Of a DNA stretch of 64,000 nucleotides, positions 44,242 to 53,442 are shown one piece after another. Numbering within the stretch: position 1 is the stretch's first letter; the number at the start of each line of letters is the position of its first letter. The position numbers were made by a program, and so were the translations under genes. The notes under the pieces are model-generated. The model saw nothing but the letters and a program-made list of their open reading frames with translations. It was not told the DNA's origin and searched no databases. The stretch comes from Flagellimonas algicola (lineage in GTDB: Bacteria > Bacteroidota > Bacteroidia > Flavobacteriales > Flavobacteriaceae): positions 864,657 through 928,656 of the forward strand of contig NZ_VCNI01000001.1 in assembly GCF_005937185.1 (NCBI RefSeq), read 5' to 3'.

Positions 44242-46221
44242 CTATTTATTCATGGACAACTGGTAGGTGGCAAGACCAGATTTTAGCCATTGTCCATATT
44301 CCTCCACATCCACATATTGGACAGCATCGTTTAGGATTTCCAAATTAGGGGATAGTAGTACATAATACGGCTGGGAAGCAGCATTAAAGTTGATGGTCTG
44401 AAATGTCCCCCATTTTTGCCCTACCGTATTAATCTCTTTAATACGTCCAGATTCATATTGGAAATCGAACTTTTGGTTTTCTGGAAGTTCCTTGCGATCG
44501 TCCACATAAAGTGATATCAAAACATATTCATCTTTGAGCATGGGATAAATGCTTGGATCACTCCATACATTTTCTTCCATCTTTCTACAATTTACGCAGG
44601 CCCACCCCGTAAAATCCAACAAAATGGGCTTGTTTACTGCTTGCGCATAGGCCACGCCTTCATCAAAGTCCTTAAAACAATCCAAGCCCAGGGGGCAATT
44701 GCTTTCTGACGTACTCAAGGTATAAAAGTCAGGTGGTGGGAAACCACTCAACAACTTTAGACTGGTCATATTGAGCAAACCCAATATCAGATAGGTAGCA
44801 AAGGTGGTACTGAGCACACCTACCAATTTTCTGCCGATGGATAATTTTTGCTTGGGGCCATCATGCGGGAAGCGGAAAATGCCAAACAGGTAGAGCGCCA
44901 TCAGAACGAAAATCAATATCCATATACCAAGGAATATCTCGCGTTTGAAGATGCCCCAATTCCCCACCAAATCAGCATTGGATAAAAATTTAAACGCCAA
45001 AGCCAATTCCAAAAAGCCCAACACTACTTTCACGGTGGTCATCCATCCTCCTGATTTTGGCAACGAATTCAGCCAAGCGGGAAACAAGGCAAACAAGCCA
45101 AAAGGTAAAGCCAAGGCCAAGCCAAAACCTACCATTCCAGCGGATAAGTTTACCGCTACATCACCTTCTGCCAAGGTGGTACTACCCAATAATCCGCCCA
45201 AAATGGGTCCCGTACAGGAGAACGAAACAATGGCCAGGGTTAATGCCATAAAGAAAATTCCCAATCCCCCTCCTACTTTGGACGAGGCAGCATCCATTTT
45301 ATTGGCCCAAGAACTCGGCAAGGTCAGTTCGTAATAGCCAAAAAACGAGAAGGCAAAAAAGACGAATATGGCAAAAAAGAACACATTCAGCCAGATATTG
45401 GTAGCTATGGTATTCAGAATTTGTGAGTCAATAGAATCAAACAAATGAAATGGGAGACTCAACAAAAAGTAAATCAACACAATGAAAAAACCATAGAGCA
45501 TGGCATTGGTTATGCCTTTGGCCTTTTGTTGCGATTGTTTGGTAAAAAAAGATACCGTCAATGGAATCATGGGGAAAACGCAAGGGGTCAGCAAGGCAAT
45601 CAGACCTCCCAGGAATCCCAATCCGAAAACCATCCACAATCCTGACTTTTTCTTGGCCTGGGTCAACCCACCCTGGTTCAATAACTCCTTGTTCTTTAAA
45701 TCCAACTTCAAGTTGGCACTCATAGCCAAACTTTCCTCATCAATTTGTTGTTCCGAAGCCACAAAACCATTTCCATCCAAGGAAACCTGGAAGAGTTCGT
45801 CCATAGGTATGCAGACCTCTTTACAAATTTGATAGAACAGATTCACCGAAATTTGGCGAACCTCAGGGTTCAAAAGTTTAATACGCTGGGTAAAAATGGC
45901 CTCTTTTTTAAAGAAGGTTTCCTCAACTTCAAAAATGTCGCTGTACTCTTTTATCGTTTCACTTTCTTGGGTCTCGCCTACCAACTCATAGTCTACTCCG
46001 GCCTTCTCAAAAGTGAATTCGCTGGGTAATGAACCTCCTTCGGCCGTGTATTGGGAGTACACATGCCAACCGTCCATGATTATCCCCTCAAAAACAAGAT
46101 CGTATTCGGTATCGGATATTTTGTTAACCGTATGCGACCAAAGTGCCGGTTCTTTATCCGTCTGCCCATAAAGCCAAGAGCTCAACGCAAACAAACCTAA
46201 GAGTAGTACTAACTTTCTCAT
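44242..46221 (-). CDS. Thiol:disulfide interchange protein DsbD-like
   Basis: Membrane protein that moves electrons from cytoplasmic thioredoxin to the periplasm. Layout of the 659 residues: signal peptide; N-terminal DsbD alpha-like domain with C133 and C137 (QICKEVCIP); eight or so membrane segments with the redox cysteines in LLTPCVFPMIPLTV and VSFSCTGPILGGLLG; and a C-terminal thioredoxin domain with CVNC at 542-545 (WACVNCRK). All three cysteine pairs are present. It overlaps the tilS stop by 4 bp (ATGA). Confidence 0.92.
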   Translation of the reverse strand: MRKLVLLLGLFALSSWLYGQTDKEPALWSHTVNKISDTEYDLVFEGIIMDGWHVYSQYTAEGGSLPSEFTFEKAGVDYELVGETQESETIKEYSDIFEVEETFFKKEAIFTQRIKLLNPEVRQISVNLFYQICKEVCIPMDELFQVSLDGNGFVASEQQIDEESLAMSANLKLDLKNKELLNQGGLTQAKKKSGLWMVFGLGFLGGLIALLTPCVFPMIPLTVSFFTKQSQQKAKGITNAMLYGFFIVLIYFLLSLPFHLFDSIDSQILNTIATNIWLNVFFFAIFVFFAFSFFGYYELTLPSSWANKMDAASSKVGGGLGIFFMALTLAIVSFSCTGPILGGLLGSTTLAEGDVAVNLSAGMVGFGLALALPFGLFALFPAWLNSLPKSGGWMTTVKVVLGFLELALAFKFLSNADLVGNWGIFKREIFLGIWILIFVLMALYLFGIFRFPHDGPKQKLSIGRKLVGVLSTTFATYLILGLLNMTSLKLLSGFPPPDFYTLSTSESNCPLGLDCFKDFDEGVAYAQAVNKPILLDFTGWACVNCRKMEENVWSDPSIYPMLKDEYVLISLYVDDRKELPENQKFDFQYESGRIKEINTVGQKWGTFQTINFNAASQPYYVLLSPNLEILNDAVQYVDVEEYGQWLKSGLATYQLSMNK

Positions 46222-47525
46222 ACAAGAAGCGAAATTTTAAGTATCTGTTGGGTCGTGGTTTCCACCTTAAACCTTTCATCAAGCCTTTTGCCCAAAACCC
46301 ACACAATGGCATCGCCTGAACAGAGCAACCATTGTTTTTCCTTGGAAAAAACGTCCATTTTCTCGTCCTTGAAGAATTTGGACAGCTTTTTTTTGCCTTG
46401 CATTCCAAAAGGATAAAAATAGTCGCCTTTTTCCCATTTCCTTAATAATAACGGATAGTTTAACTTTTCCTTATCAACAAAAATCACCTGGGGAGAAGAA
46501 TTTTCAATGGAATCTGCATGTTCAAATTTCAAGGGAACAGGAAATTTGACCAAACTTTTCTGATTTACAATCCAGTATTTTTGGTTGACCGCGTTTCCAT
46601 TTTTGGAAAGAATCAAGTGTGACCGATCCTTTAATAATCTATGTGTTTTGGAATGCAATTCCTTCCCGCTTGAAGCCATTGACAATGCCTTGGTATCTTC
46701 CCATACAACGAATCCGTATTCTTTGAATAGTTCATATAAATGACTCTCCAAAGGACGAAGCTGCAACATATTTTCAATATTAATTCGAATCTCATCATCC
46801 CGTTCTTCGAACAAATCCGCTCTGACCGAATCTATATAGTTTGAAATCAGGTTTCTCGAATGATTTAAATGTTCTTGGGTTACGCCAAAGTTCTGAAGAA
46901 ACGTAGGATGCAGTTCCTTCAATTTAGGTACCAGTTGGTGCCGGATTTTATTCCGAAGGTATTTGGTGTCTTCATTGCTACTATCCTCCCGCCATTCCAA
47001 ATGCTCTTTTTGGGCGAAATCCAGGATTGCCTGTCTAGAAAATGGAAGCAACGGCCTAATAACATTCCCGTTTTGTGCTTGAATCCCAGAAAGTCCATCT
47101 ATACCTGTTCCTCTGGATAGGTTGATTAGAAAAGTCTCCAAGGCATCATCAGCGTGATGTGCCGTTAATACATATTGGAATCCATGGGCTTCCATCAGCT
47201 CTTCAAACCAGTCATAGCGAAGTTTTCTGGCGGCCATTTGGATGGAACCTCTGTTCTCTTCTGCATATTTAACCGTGTCGAAAGACTTTTTATGCACCTC
47301 TACCTCTAAGGTTTCAGCCAATTCCCTAACAAATTCCTCGTCCCCGTCGCTCTCGTCCCCACGAAGCTTAAAATTGCAATGCGCCAAGGCAATGTACATA
47401 CCAGCTTGATTGCATAAGTGTGCCAGAACAACACTATCCAAGCCTCCGCTACAAGCCACAAGCACTTTACCCTCCTTTAAAAAGGGAAAATGATTCTGAA
47501 TATGGGTCTCAAATTGAGCTTGCAT
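46218..47525 (-). CDS. tilS: tRNA(Ile)-lysidine synthase
   Basis: ATP-dependent enzyme that converts C34 of tRNA-Ile(CAU) to lysidine, an essential decoding step. The PP-loop SGGLDSVVLAH lies near residue 27. The downstream ALAHCNFKLRG and LTAHHADDALETFLINL segments are typical, and a C-terminal TilS domain (WEKGDYFYPFGMQGKKKLS) is present. I start at the ATG of MQAQFETHIQ (435 residues); a start 14 codons upstream would overlap pabB. It is coupled to dsbD. Confidence 0.95.
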   Translation of the reverse strand: MQAQFETHIQNHFPFLKEGKVLVACSGGLDSVVLAHLCNQAGMYIALAHCNFKLRGDESDGDEEFVRELAETLEVEVHKKSFDTVKYAEENRGSIQMAARKLRYDWFEELMEAHGFQYVLTAHHADDALETFLINLSRGTGIDGLSGIQAQNGNVIRPLLPFSRQAILDFAQKEHLEWREDSSNEDTKYLRNKIRHQLVPKLKELHPTFLQNFGVTQEHLNHSRNLISNYIDSVRADLFEERDDEIRINIENMLQLRPLESHLYELFKEYGFVVWEDTKALSMASSGKELHSKTHRLLKDRSHLILSKNGNAVNQKYWIVNQKSLVKFPVPLKFEHADSIENSSPQVIFVDKEKLNYPLLLRKWEKGDYFYPFGMQGKKKLSKFFKDEKMDVFSKEKQWLLCSGDAIVWVLGKRLDERFKVETTTQQILKISLLV

Positions 47526-47547
47526 TTGGCAAAAGTAGCAATAAACC

Positions 47548-48846
47548 TCAGCTTCCCTCCAGTACACTGCGCATGGCCTTGGCCTTTAGCAGACATTCTT
47601 GGTATTCCTTTTCCACATCCGATTTAGAGGTGATGGCACTCCCCACGGAAAAAGAAACATATTTAGAGGTATGGTTATAGAGAATACTGCGGATGACCAC
47701 GTTAAAGTCAAAATCCCCATTGGGATCAAAATAACCCACGGCACCGCTATACAATCCACGCTTGGTCTCTTCCTGTTTCTCAATGATTTTCATGGCAGAA
47801 ACTTTTGGAGCTCCCGTCATGCTTCCCATAGGAAATGTGTCTTTGATTAGTTGCATAGAATTCAACCTTTTGGGCACTTGGGCGGTTATGGTCGAAATCA
47901 TCTGATGTACCTGCTTAAAAGCATAAACCCCACACAACTCCTCTACCTTCACACTGCCCTTTAATGCGCTTTTTGACAAATCATTCCGCACCAAATCGGT
48001 TATCATGATATTCTCTGTCCGCTCCTTAGGGTCTTGCTGCAGTTGCTTTCTCAGTTCGTGGTCTTCCTTCGGATCAGTGCTCCTTGGTGCCGTGCCCTTT
48101 ATGGGTTGGGATATCACCTTCTCCCCTTCCCTGCGCAAGTAGCGTTCTGGGGAAGCACAAAGAAGATATTTATCGTCCAACCTTAAAAATGCCGCAAAGG
48201 GAGGCGAAGAAATTTGGTTGAGGTTTCTATAGGTATCCCATGGGTCTATTTCGGTATTTTCCGCATAAAATTCCTGACAAAAATTGGCCTCGTAAATATC
48301 TCCACGATGAATATGTTCTAAAAACCTGTTGGCCTTTTCAAAATATGCATCCTTATGGATACGCAGTTTTATTCGAACAGATTGATGGAGCTCAGAAATA
48401 GTTCTTTTTTGGGACAACTCTTGTATTTCAGCAAAATCTGTTTCCATCTCCGAGTCGCGACTTTCCAGATACAGCAACTTAACTTGATTCCCATTTATAG
48501 TCACGATTTTTTCGGGCCGGAAGAAATGGAGCAATGGAAATACTAGCCCGTCATGATTGTTGGAATCCAGGTCTTCCCATTGGTTTTTTAAATCGTATGA
48601 AAAATAGCCAAACAACCAATCTTTCTCTTTGTCGATATAATTCGATACTTCATCGGTGTTTTGAAGCATTTCATTAGACTCATCGGTCTGTGCAGTAATT
48701 GCCAAAATTGCATCGTATTTTCCATATGCATCCACGTGATTATTGCTATCCAGCCAAACCACATTAGTAAAGGTTTTAGACCATTCCAATAGCGCGGTCT
48801 TGAAATATTCAGGGGAGGAAACAGAAAAAGAGCGTTGCTTTCGCAA
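47548..48846 (-). CDS. pabB: Aminodeoxychorismate synthase component I
   Basis: Chorismate-using enzyme that makes 4-amino-4-deoxychorismate for folate. The motif PIKGTAPR carries the Lys typical of PabB; anthranilate synthases have Ala there. Other motifs are RTENIMITDLVRNDL, FPMGSMTGAPKVSAM and GLYSGAVGYFDPNGD. The start appears to be TTG, only two codons after the stop of the FMN reductase and in the same frame; the next ATG is 58 codons later and would remove part of the fold. 432 residues. No glutamine amidotransferase partner is adjacent. Confidence 0.9.
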   Translation of the reverse strand: MRKQRSFSVSSPEYFKTALLEWSKTFTNVVWLDSNNHVDAYGKYDAILAITAQTDESNEMLQNTDEVSNYIDKEKDWLFGYFSYDLKNQWEDLDSNNHDGLVFPLLHFFRPEKIVTINGNQVKLLYLESRDSEMETDFAEIQELSQKRTISELHQSVRIKLRIHKDAYFEKANRFLEHIHRGDIYEANFCQEFYAENTEIDPWDTYRNLNQISSPPFAAFLRLDDKYLLCASPERYLRREGEKVISQPIKGTAPRSTDPKEDHELRKQLQQDPKERTENIMITDLVRNDLSKSALKGSVKVEELCGVYAFKQVHQMISTITAQVPKRLNSMQLIKDTFPMGSMTGAPKVSAMKIIEKQEETKRGLYSGAVGYFDPNGDFDFNVVIRSILYNHTSKYVSFSVGSAITSKSDVEKEYQECLLKAKAMRSVLEGS

Positions 48847-48852
48847 AAGATT

Positions 48853-49386
48853 TTACTTAAGTGAATCCAGAAATTGGGTCAGCGCCTTTTGGTGCGCTTC
48901 CCTCAGTTCGGCATCCATTATTCCACCTTCTCCATAATTCTGGTGAAATGAAGGTAAGGAGAAGGTACCCACTATCTCAGCGCCAAATCTGGGTAACAGG
49001 GCTTCGGTAACCCCCAAAGCGCCAATACCTCCGCGTCCGCCAGGAGAGGCCGACATTAATAGAACCTTGGTATTGTCCAAGAATTTACGCTCCAATCTGG
49101 ATAGCCAATCCAATACATTCTTAAAGTAAGCAGAGGGATTACTATTGTGTTCGTTTACGGAAAGAACAAGGCCATTTGCCTGTTGGATATCATTCTTTAG
49201 CTCTACCAGAGAATTGGAATACCCTTTTTGTTTCTCCTCGTCCTCACTAAACATGGGAAACGGATATCTGGTCATGTCCAACAATTGAATCTGATGCCCT
49301 TCAATCAATGATGTGGTATGTTGTACCAACTTATAATTGACGGACGTGGAAGAATTACTTCCGGCAAATGCCAAAATTGTAGCCAT
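48853..49386 (-). CDS. NADPH-dependent FMN reductase family protein
   Basis: 177-residue flavodoxin-like oxidoreductase. The FMN phosphate loop is GSNSSTSVNYKL at the N-terminus; further flavin contacts lie in LVLSVNEHNSNPSAYFKNVLDW and MSASPGGRGG (the family 'SPGG' loop). Members reduce FMN, quinones or azo compounds. It leads a run with pabB, tilS and dsbD, with overlaps or gaps below 25 bp, although the functions are unrelated. Confidence 0.87.
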   Translation of the reverse strand: MATILAFAGSNSSTSVNYKLVQHTTSLIEGHQIQLLDMTRYPFPMFSEDEEKQKGYSNSLVELKNDIQQANGLVLSVNEHNSNPSAYFKNVLDWLSRLERKFLDNTKVLLMSASPGGRGGIGALGVTEALLPRFGAEIVGTFSLPSFHQNYGEGGIMDAELREAHQKALTQFLDSLK

Positions 49387-49451
49387 AGGGAAAAAACTTT
49401 GTTTGTTTCGCTAAAATACCCCAAAAGGCCATTCCATGCGAGTATTTTGTC

Positions 49452-49459
49452 TAATTTTG
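49452..49459 (+). promoter_or_regulatory. Candidate -7 element for the membrane acyltransferase-like gene
   Basis: TAATTTTG matches TAnnTTTG exactly, 57 bp before the ATG of the + strand gene and inside a 129-bp divergent spacer. The -33 TTG is not clear. Confidence 0.4.
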
Positions 49460-49515
49460 ACGCGTTGAACATCCAAACTAGCTGTTAGGCAAGTATATAG
49501 GGAAATTGTTTGTCA

Positions 49516-50709
49516 ATGAATGCCAAGTCCACCAGATTGTTTTTTATTGATGCCATTAGGGCCTGGGCCATTTTGATGATGCTACAAGGACACTTCATTG
49601 ATGGCCTCTTAGATCCCGTTTTCAGGGACAGGGAAAATATGGTTTTTAAAACCTGGCTTTATTTCCGTGGAATTACTGCCCCCGTATTCTTTACCGTATC
49701 TGGATTTATCTTTACATACCTGCTCATCAGGGTTCCCCAAAAAGGGTTTGATAATCCGAGGGTTAAAAAAGGGATTCGTCGTGGTTTGCAATTGTTGCTC
49801 ATTGGCTATTTACTCCGTACCAACTTTGTTGGTTTATTAAGCGGAAATATCTATGGTTCCTTTTATCTGGTGGATGTTCTGCACTGTATTGGTCTTTCCA
49901 TTTTGGCGGTAATAGGAGTCTATCTCTTTGCTGTTAAAAGAAAATCTTATGTGTTTCCAGTATTATTGTTGGGAATAACTTTGGTTTTATTTTTGTTTGA
50001 GCCCGTTTACAAGCAGTGGTCTTTTGGCTTTTTGCCAGAAATATTGGCCAATTATTTTACCAAGGCCAATGGTTCCGTATTTACCATAATCCCATGGTTG
50101 GGCTATGCTACGGTAGGTGGTTTTTTGGCGGTGCTGTTTACACGGTTCAAGGATTTTAAGTACCTATATCCTGTTGCGATTTCCATGGCGGCAATAGTGG
50201 GTTCAGCTTTGATTTTTTATTCTTCTTCCGGATTTGTATCCCTCTTCCAACTCACCGGAATTGAATTGTTCCACATGATTCAATCCAACAATTATCTCTT
50301 TATTCGGCTAGGGGATGTATTTGTGGTCTTTGCCATTTTCATGATCATTCGAAAATTCCTGACCAACCCTACAATTTTAAAAATTGGTGCCAGCACCCTT
50401 TCCATTTATGTAATTCACTTCATTATCCTTTACGGAAGTTTTACAGGTATGGGGCTTTATCGTTTTTTCAAATACAGCTTCAGTCCAGTAGTCGTAATTT
50501 CCGGAGCCATAGTGTTTATGTTCGTATGTACTTATCTCGCCTTGGCTTACAATAAGCATGAGGCCGAGATCAAGTCCCAATGGTCCAATGGTGTTTCCGT
50601 CCTAAAAGTGAAGGGCCTTGAGCTTTACCAAAATGGAAAACCCGTGCTCAAAGAAGCTTCAATGAAATTGAAACTGTTTTTGAACCGGGTTCTTAAAACC
50701 GCCAAATAA
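49516..50709 (+). CDS. DUF1624 / heparan-alpha-glucosaminide acetyltransferase-like membrane protein
   Basis: 397 residues with about 10 hydrophobic segments. The opening FIDAIRAWAILMMLQGHFID, with a conserved Arg and the GH pair in the first membrane helix, and TVSGFIFTYLLIRV resemble the DUF1624/acyltransferase-3-like group. Such proteins are thought to move acyl groups across the membrane onto sugars. The start is the ATG of MNAKSTRLFF; a TTG two codons earlier was not used. The acceptor is unknown. Confidence 0.72.
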   Translation: MNAKSTRLFFIDAIRAWAILMMLQGHFIDGLLDPVFRDRENMVFKTWLYFRGITAPVFFTVSGFIFTYLLIRVPQKGFDNPRVKKGIRRGLQLLLIGYLLRTNFVGLLSGNIYGSFYLVDVLHCIGLSILAVIGVYLFAVKRKSYVFPVLLLGITLVLFLFEPVYKQWSFGFLPEILANYFTKANGSVFTIIPWLGYATVGGFLAVLFTRFKDFKYLYPVAISMAAIVGSALIFYSSSGFVSLFQLTGIELFHMIQSNNYLFIRLGDVFVVFAIFMIIRKFLTNPTILKIGASTLSIYVIHFIILYGSFTGMGLYRFFKYSFSPVVVISGAIVFMFVCTYLALAYNKHEAEIKSQWSNGVSVLKVKGLELYQNGKPVLKEASMKLKLFLNRVLKTAK

Positions 50710-50722
50710 GCGACTTTCTATT

Positions 50723-52129
50723 TTAAATATGAATAGGCCTGTTTTCCGTGGCCGCCAACGCAGCTTCCTTGACCGCTTCGGCATAGGTAGGATGCGCATG
50801 GCTCATTCGTGCCATATCTTCTGCTGATGCTCTAAACTCCATGGCAGTTACTCCTTCGGTAATCAAATCGGCACAGCGCGCTCCAATCATGTGTACTCCA
50901 AGAACTTCATCTGTGGCTTTATCAGCTAGAATTTTCACAAATCCATCAATATCCATACTTGCCCTTGCTCTTCCCAATGCCCTCATTGGAAATTGGCCAA
51001 CTTTATAGTCAACTCCCGCTTCCTTGAGCTGCTCCTCCGTCTGACCCACCGCAGCTACTTCTGGCCAGGTATAAACCACACCAGGAATCAGATTGTAATT
51101 GATATGTGGTTTTTGACCAGCCAAATATTCCGCTACCAAAGTTCCTTCCTCCTCTGCCTTATGGGCCAACATGGCACCACGTACCACATCGCCAATAGCA
51201 TAGATGTTGGACACATTAGTTTGTAGATGTTCATTGACCTCTACCCTACCGCGGTCATCCAATTTCACCCCTGCGGCTTCAGTGTTAAGTCCATCCGTAT
51301 AAGGTCTTCTTCCTACAGAGACCAGACAGTAATCCCCAGTAAAAGTGACCTCCTGTCCTTTCTTGTCATCTGCTTTGACAATCACTTCATCTCCTTTGCG
51401 TTCCACAGATTTCACTTTGTGGGACAAATGGAATTTCATCTTTTGCTTTTTCAAGGACTTCATAAGCTCTTTGGAAAGTCCGCCATCCATGCCAGGAATG
51501 ATTCGGTCCATGAATTCCACAACACTTACCTCAGCACCCAAACGCTTATACACTTGACCCAATTCCAATCCAATAACACCACCGCCTATCACAATCATGT
51601 GCTTTGGAATTTCTTTTAGTTCTAGAGCTTCCGTGGAAGTAATTATTCGCTCCTTGTCCAATTTGATAAAGGGTAAAGTAGACGGTTTGGAGCCTGTGGC
51701 AATAATGGTGTGCTTAGCCTCAATCGTCTCAGTTTTACCACCTTCAGAATCAATATTGATATGGGTAGCATCCTTAAAACTCCCTAAGCCTTGATACACA
51801 TCGATTTTGTTTTTATCCATCAAAAATTGGACGCCTTTAGTGGTTTGGTCAACCACACCTTGCTTACGGGCAATCATTTGCTCAATGTTTACCTTTACTT
51901 CACCCGGGATATCAATACCGTGCTCTTCAAAATGTTTGACAGCATCTTCGTAATGATGGGAAGAATCCAATAGGGCCTTGGAGGGAATACAGCCAACATT
52001 GAGACAGGTTCCGCCCAAGGTTGCGTATTTCTCAATGATTGCGGTTTTCATTCCCAATTGTGCGCAGCGAATTGCCGCCACATAGCCTCCAGGTCCAGAG
52101 CCAATAACGGCCACATCGTATTGATTCAT
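50723..52129 (-). CDS. lpdA: Dihydrolipoyl dehydrogenase
   Basis: E3 flavoprotein of 2-oxoacid dehydrogenase and glycine cleavage complexes; it reoxidises dihydrolipoamide with NAD. The redox pair is C42/C47 in GGTCLNVGCIPSK. The FAD motif VIGSGPGGYVAA, the NAD motif VIGGGVIGLELG, and the C-terminal catalytic HAHPTYAEA (His-Glu) are all intact. Length 468, standard. No E1/E2 genes are adjacent, so it is probably a shared E3. Confidence 0.96.
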   Translation of the reverse strand: MNQYDVAVIGSGPGGYVAAIRCAQLGMKTAIIEKYATLGGTCLNVGCIPSKALLDSSHHYEDAVKHFEEHGIDIPGEVKVNIEQMIARKQGVVDQTTKGVQFLMDKNKIDVYQGLGSFKDATHINIDSEGGKTETIEAKHTIIATGSKPSTLPFIKLDKERIITSTEALELKEIPKHMIVIGGGVIGLELGQVYKRLGAEVSVVEFMDRIIPGMDGGLSKELMKSLKKQKMKFHLSHKVKSVERKGDEVIVKADDKKGQEVTFTGDYCLVSVGRRPYTDGLNTEAAGVKLDDRGRVEVNEHLQTNVSNIYAIGDVVRGAMLAHKAEEEGTLVAEYLAGQKPHINYNLIPGVVYTWPEVAAVGQTEEQLKEAGVDYKVGQFPMRALGRARASMDIDGFVKILADKATDEVLGVHMIGARCADLITEGVTAMEFRASAEDMARMSHAHPTYAEAVKEAALAATENRPIHI

Positions 52130-52304
52130 ATCTATTTATTAGGGATTTAATTCGTTTTGATAATGAGTACAAAAATAACAATGTTTCTTTGAAAAGCCTT
52201 TTCTTTTTCCGATTTGATTTAGCCCACATGGGTATTCTGACAATGTTGTGTTAAAGGGGTGATCCACGCCACAAAAATTGTTTAAATTCAAGGGTTTTTG
52301 TTTT

Positions 52305-53354
52305 ATGCGTACGCTTAGATTACAAAATGAACTTGAGCTATTTGTGGCAGGGATGGGTGCTGTGCAAAGCCTGTTTCTTTCCGTTTACAGCTTGTTGGAA
52401 CGCAAATGGGATTTTAGGAACCTGTTGCTGTCTCTTTTCTTTTTTGCCATCACCATAAGATTGACCAAATCCATACTTTGGGTCTATCTGGATACCAGTC
52501 CTATCTGGTTTATTAACTTGGGGTTTGCAGCCCATGCCCTTACCGGCCCTGCGCTCCTATTGTATGTCTGGCACTTTCTTTTTCAAAAAAAATGGTCCCA
52601 TTGGAATTGGTTTCATTTTGTTCCTGGCCTGCTCCTCTTGCTTTTTATCAACTTTTTAACCAGAGATGGGTTTTGGTATGTTGGTGGTTACTCGGCATTG
52701 CTATTCCATCAAATGATTTATGCATTGGGTGGCTTGGTTCTTCTGGGAATATTTCTTAGAAAAAAACCGTTACGTGTCCAACCAACCAAGGGAGCCAAAA
52801 TTTGGCTTATCACCTTGATACTGGGTACTGCTACCCTCCAGTTTCTTTATTTTTCCAATTATATCTTAGGGATTACCCCGTACCTCTTGGGTCCCCTGCT
52901 GTATTTACCTTTCATCTATTTCTTGGCATTTGTATTGTTCAAAAATCCAAAGATCCTACAGCATGTGACCCCCCATAAAAATGGTGGCCCTAAACTATCG
53001 GCAGAGGAACTAGGTGTACTGGCCGACCGACTCAAAAAAACTATGCAATTCGAAAAACTATACCTTGATCCTGATTGTACAATGACTAAGGTGGCCAAAG
53101 CCACCAGCATGCAACCCTACTTGGTTTCCTATGTGGTCAATAAGGTGATAGGAATGGGATTTCCGGATTTCCTCAACTCTTATAGAGTGGAGGCGGTTAA
53201 AGATAGACTTATCCACCCCGATTACAAGCATACCAAGATAGCCAGTATCGCATATGATTGTGGATTTAATACGCTCTCTGCCTTCAACTCCGCTTTCAAA
53301 AAAGCTACTGGTTCCACTCCAACAAAATTTCAAAAGGAACAGGTTTCTTCTTAA
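52305..53354 (+). CDS. AraC family regulator with N-terminal multi-helix membrane domain
   Basis: 349 residues from the ATG of MRTLRLQNELEL. The first 225 residues form about seven hydrophobic helices, and the last 110 (about 235-345) hold an AraC-type double HTH, with LDPDCTMTKVAKATSMQPY as the first helix-turn-helix and KIASIAYDCGFNTLSAFNSAFKKATGSTP (read in parts) as the second. This membrane-tethered layout is common in Flavobacteriia and suggests a membrane signal acts directly on DNA binding. Targets are unknown. It lies upstream of a carrier gene (88-bp gap). Confidence 0.85.
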   Translation: MRTLRLQNELELFVAGMGAVQSLFLSVYSLLERKWDFRNLLLSLFFFAITIRLTKSILWVYLDTSPIWFINLGFAAHALTGPALLLYVWHFLFQKKWSHWNWFHFVPGLLLLLFINFLTRDGFWYVGGYSALLFHQMIYALGGLVLLGIFLRKKPLRVQPTKGAKIWLITLILGTATLQFLYFSNYILGITPYLLGPLLYLPFIYFLAFVLFKNPKILQHVTPHKNGGPKLSAEELGVLADRLKKTMQFEKLYLDPDCTMTKVAKATSMQPYLVSYVVNKVIGMGFPDFLNSYRVEAVKDRLIHPDYKHTKIASIAYDCGFNTLSAFNSAFKKATGSTPTKFQKEQVSS

Positions 53355-53442
53355 GGATTTATAAATCTGTCACACTAATTTATTTATCGCATAGCCTAAT
53401 CCCAATAGCGTTCACATCTTGGTATTCCAATTAGGATACTGG

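Noticed and set aside
44945..45334. 129-codon open frame on + inside the DsbD-like gene
   Set aside because: Antisense shadow of a membrane-protein coding region; Lys/Pro-rich composition mirrors the opposite strand's hydrophobic codons.
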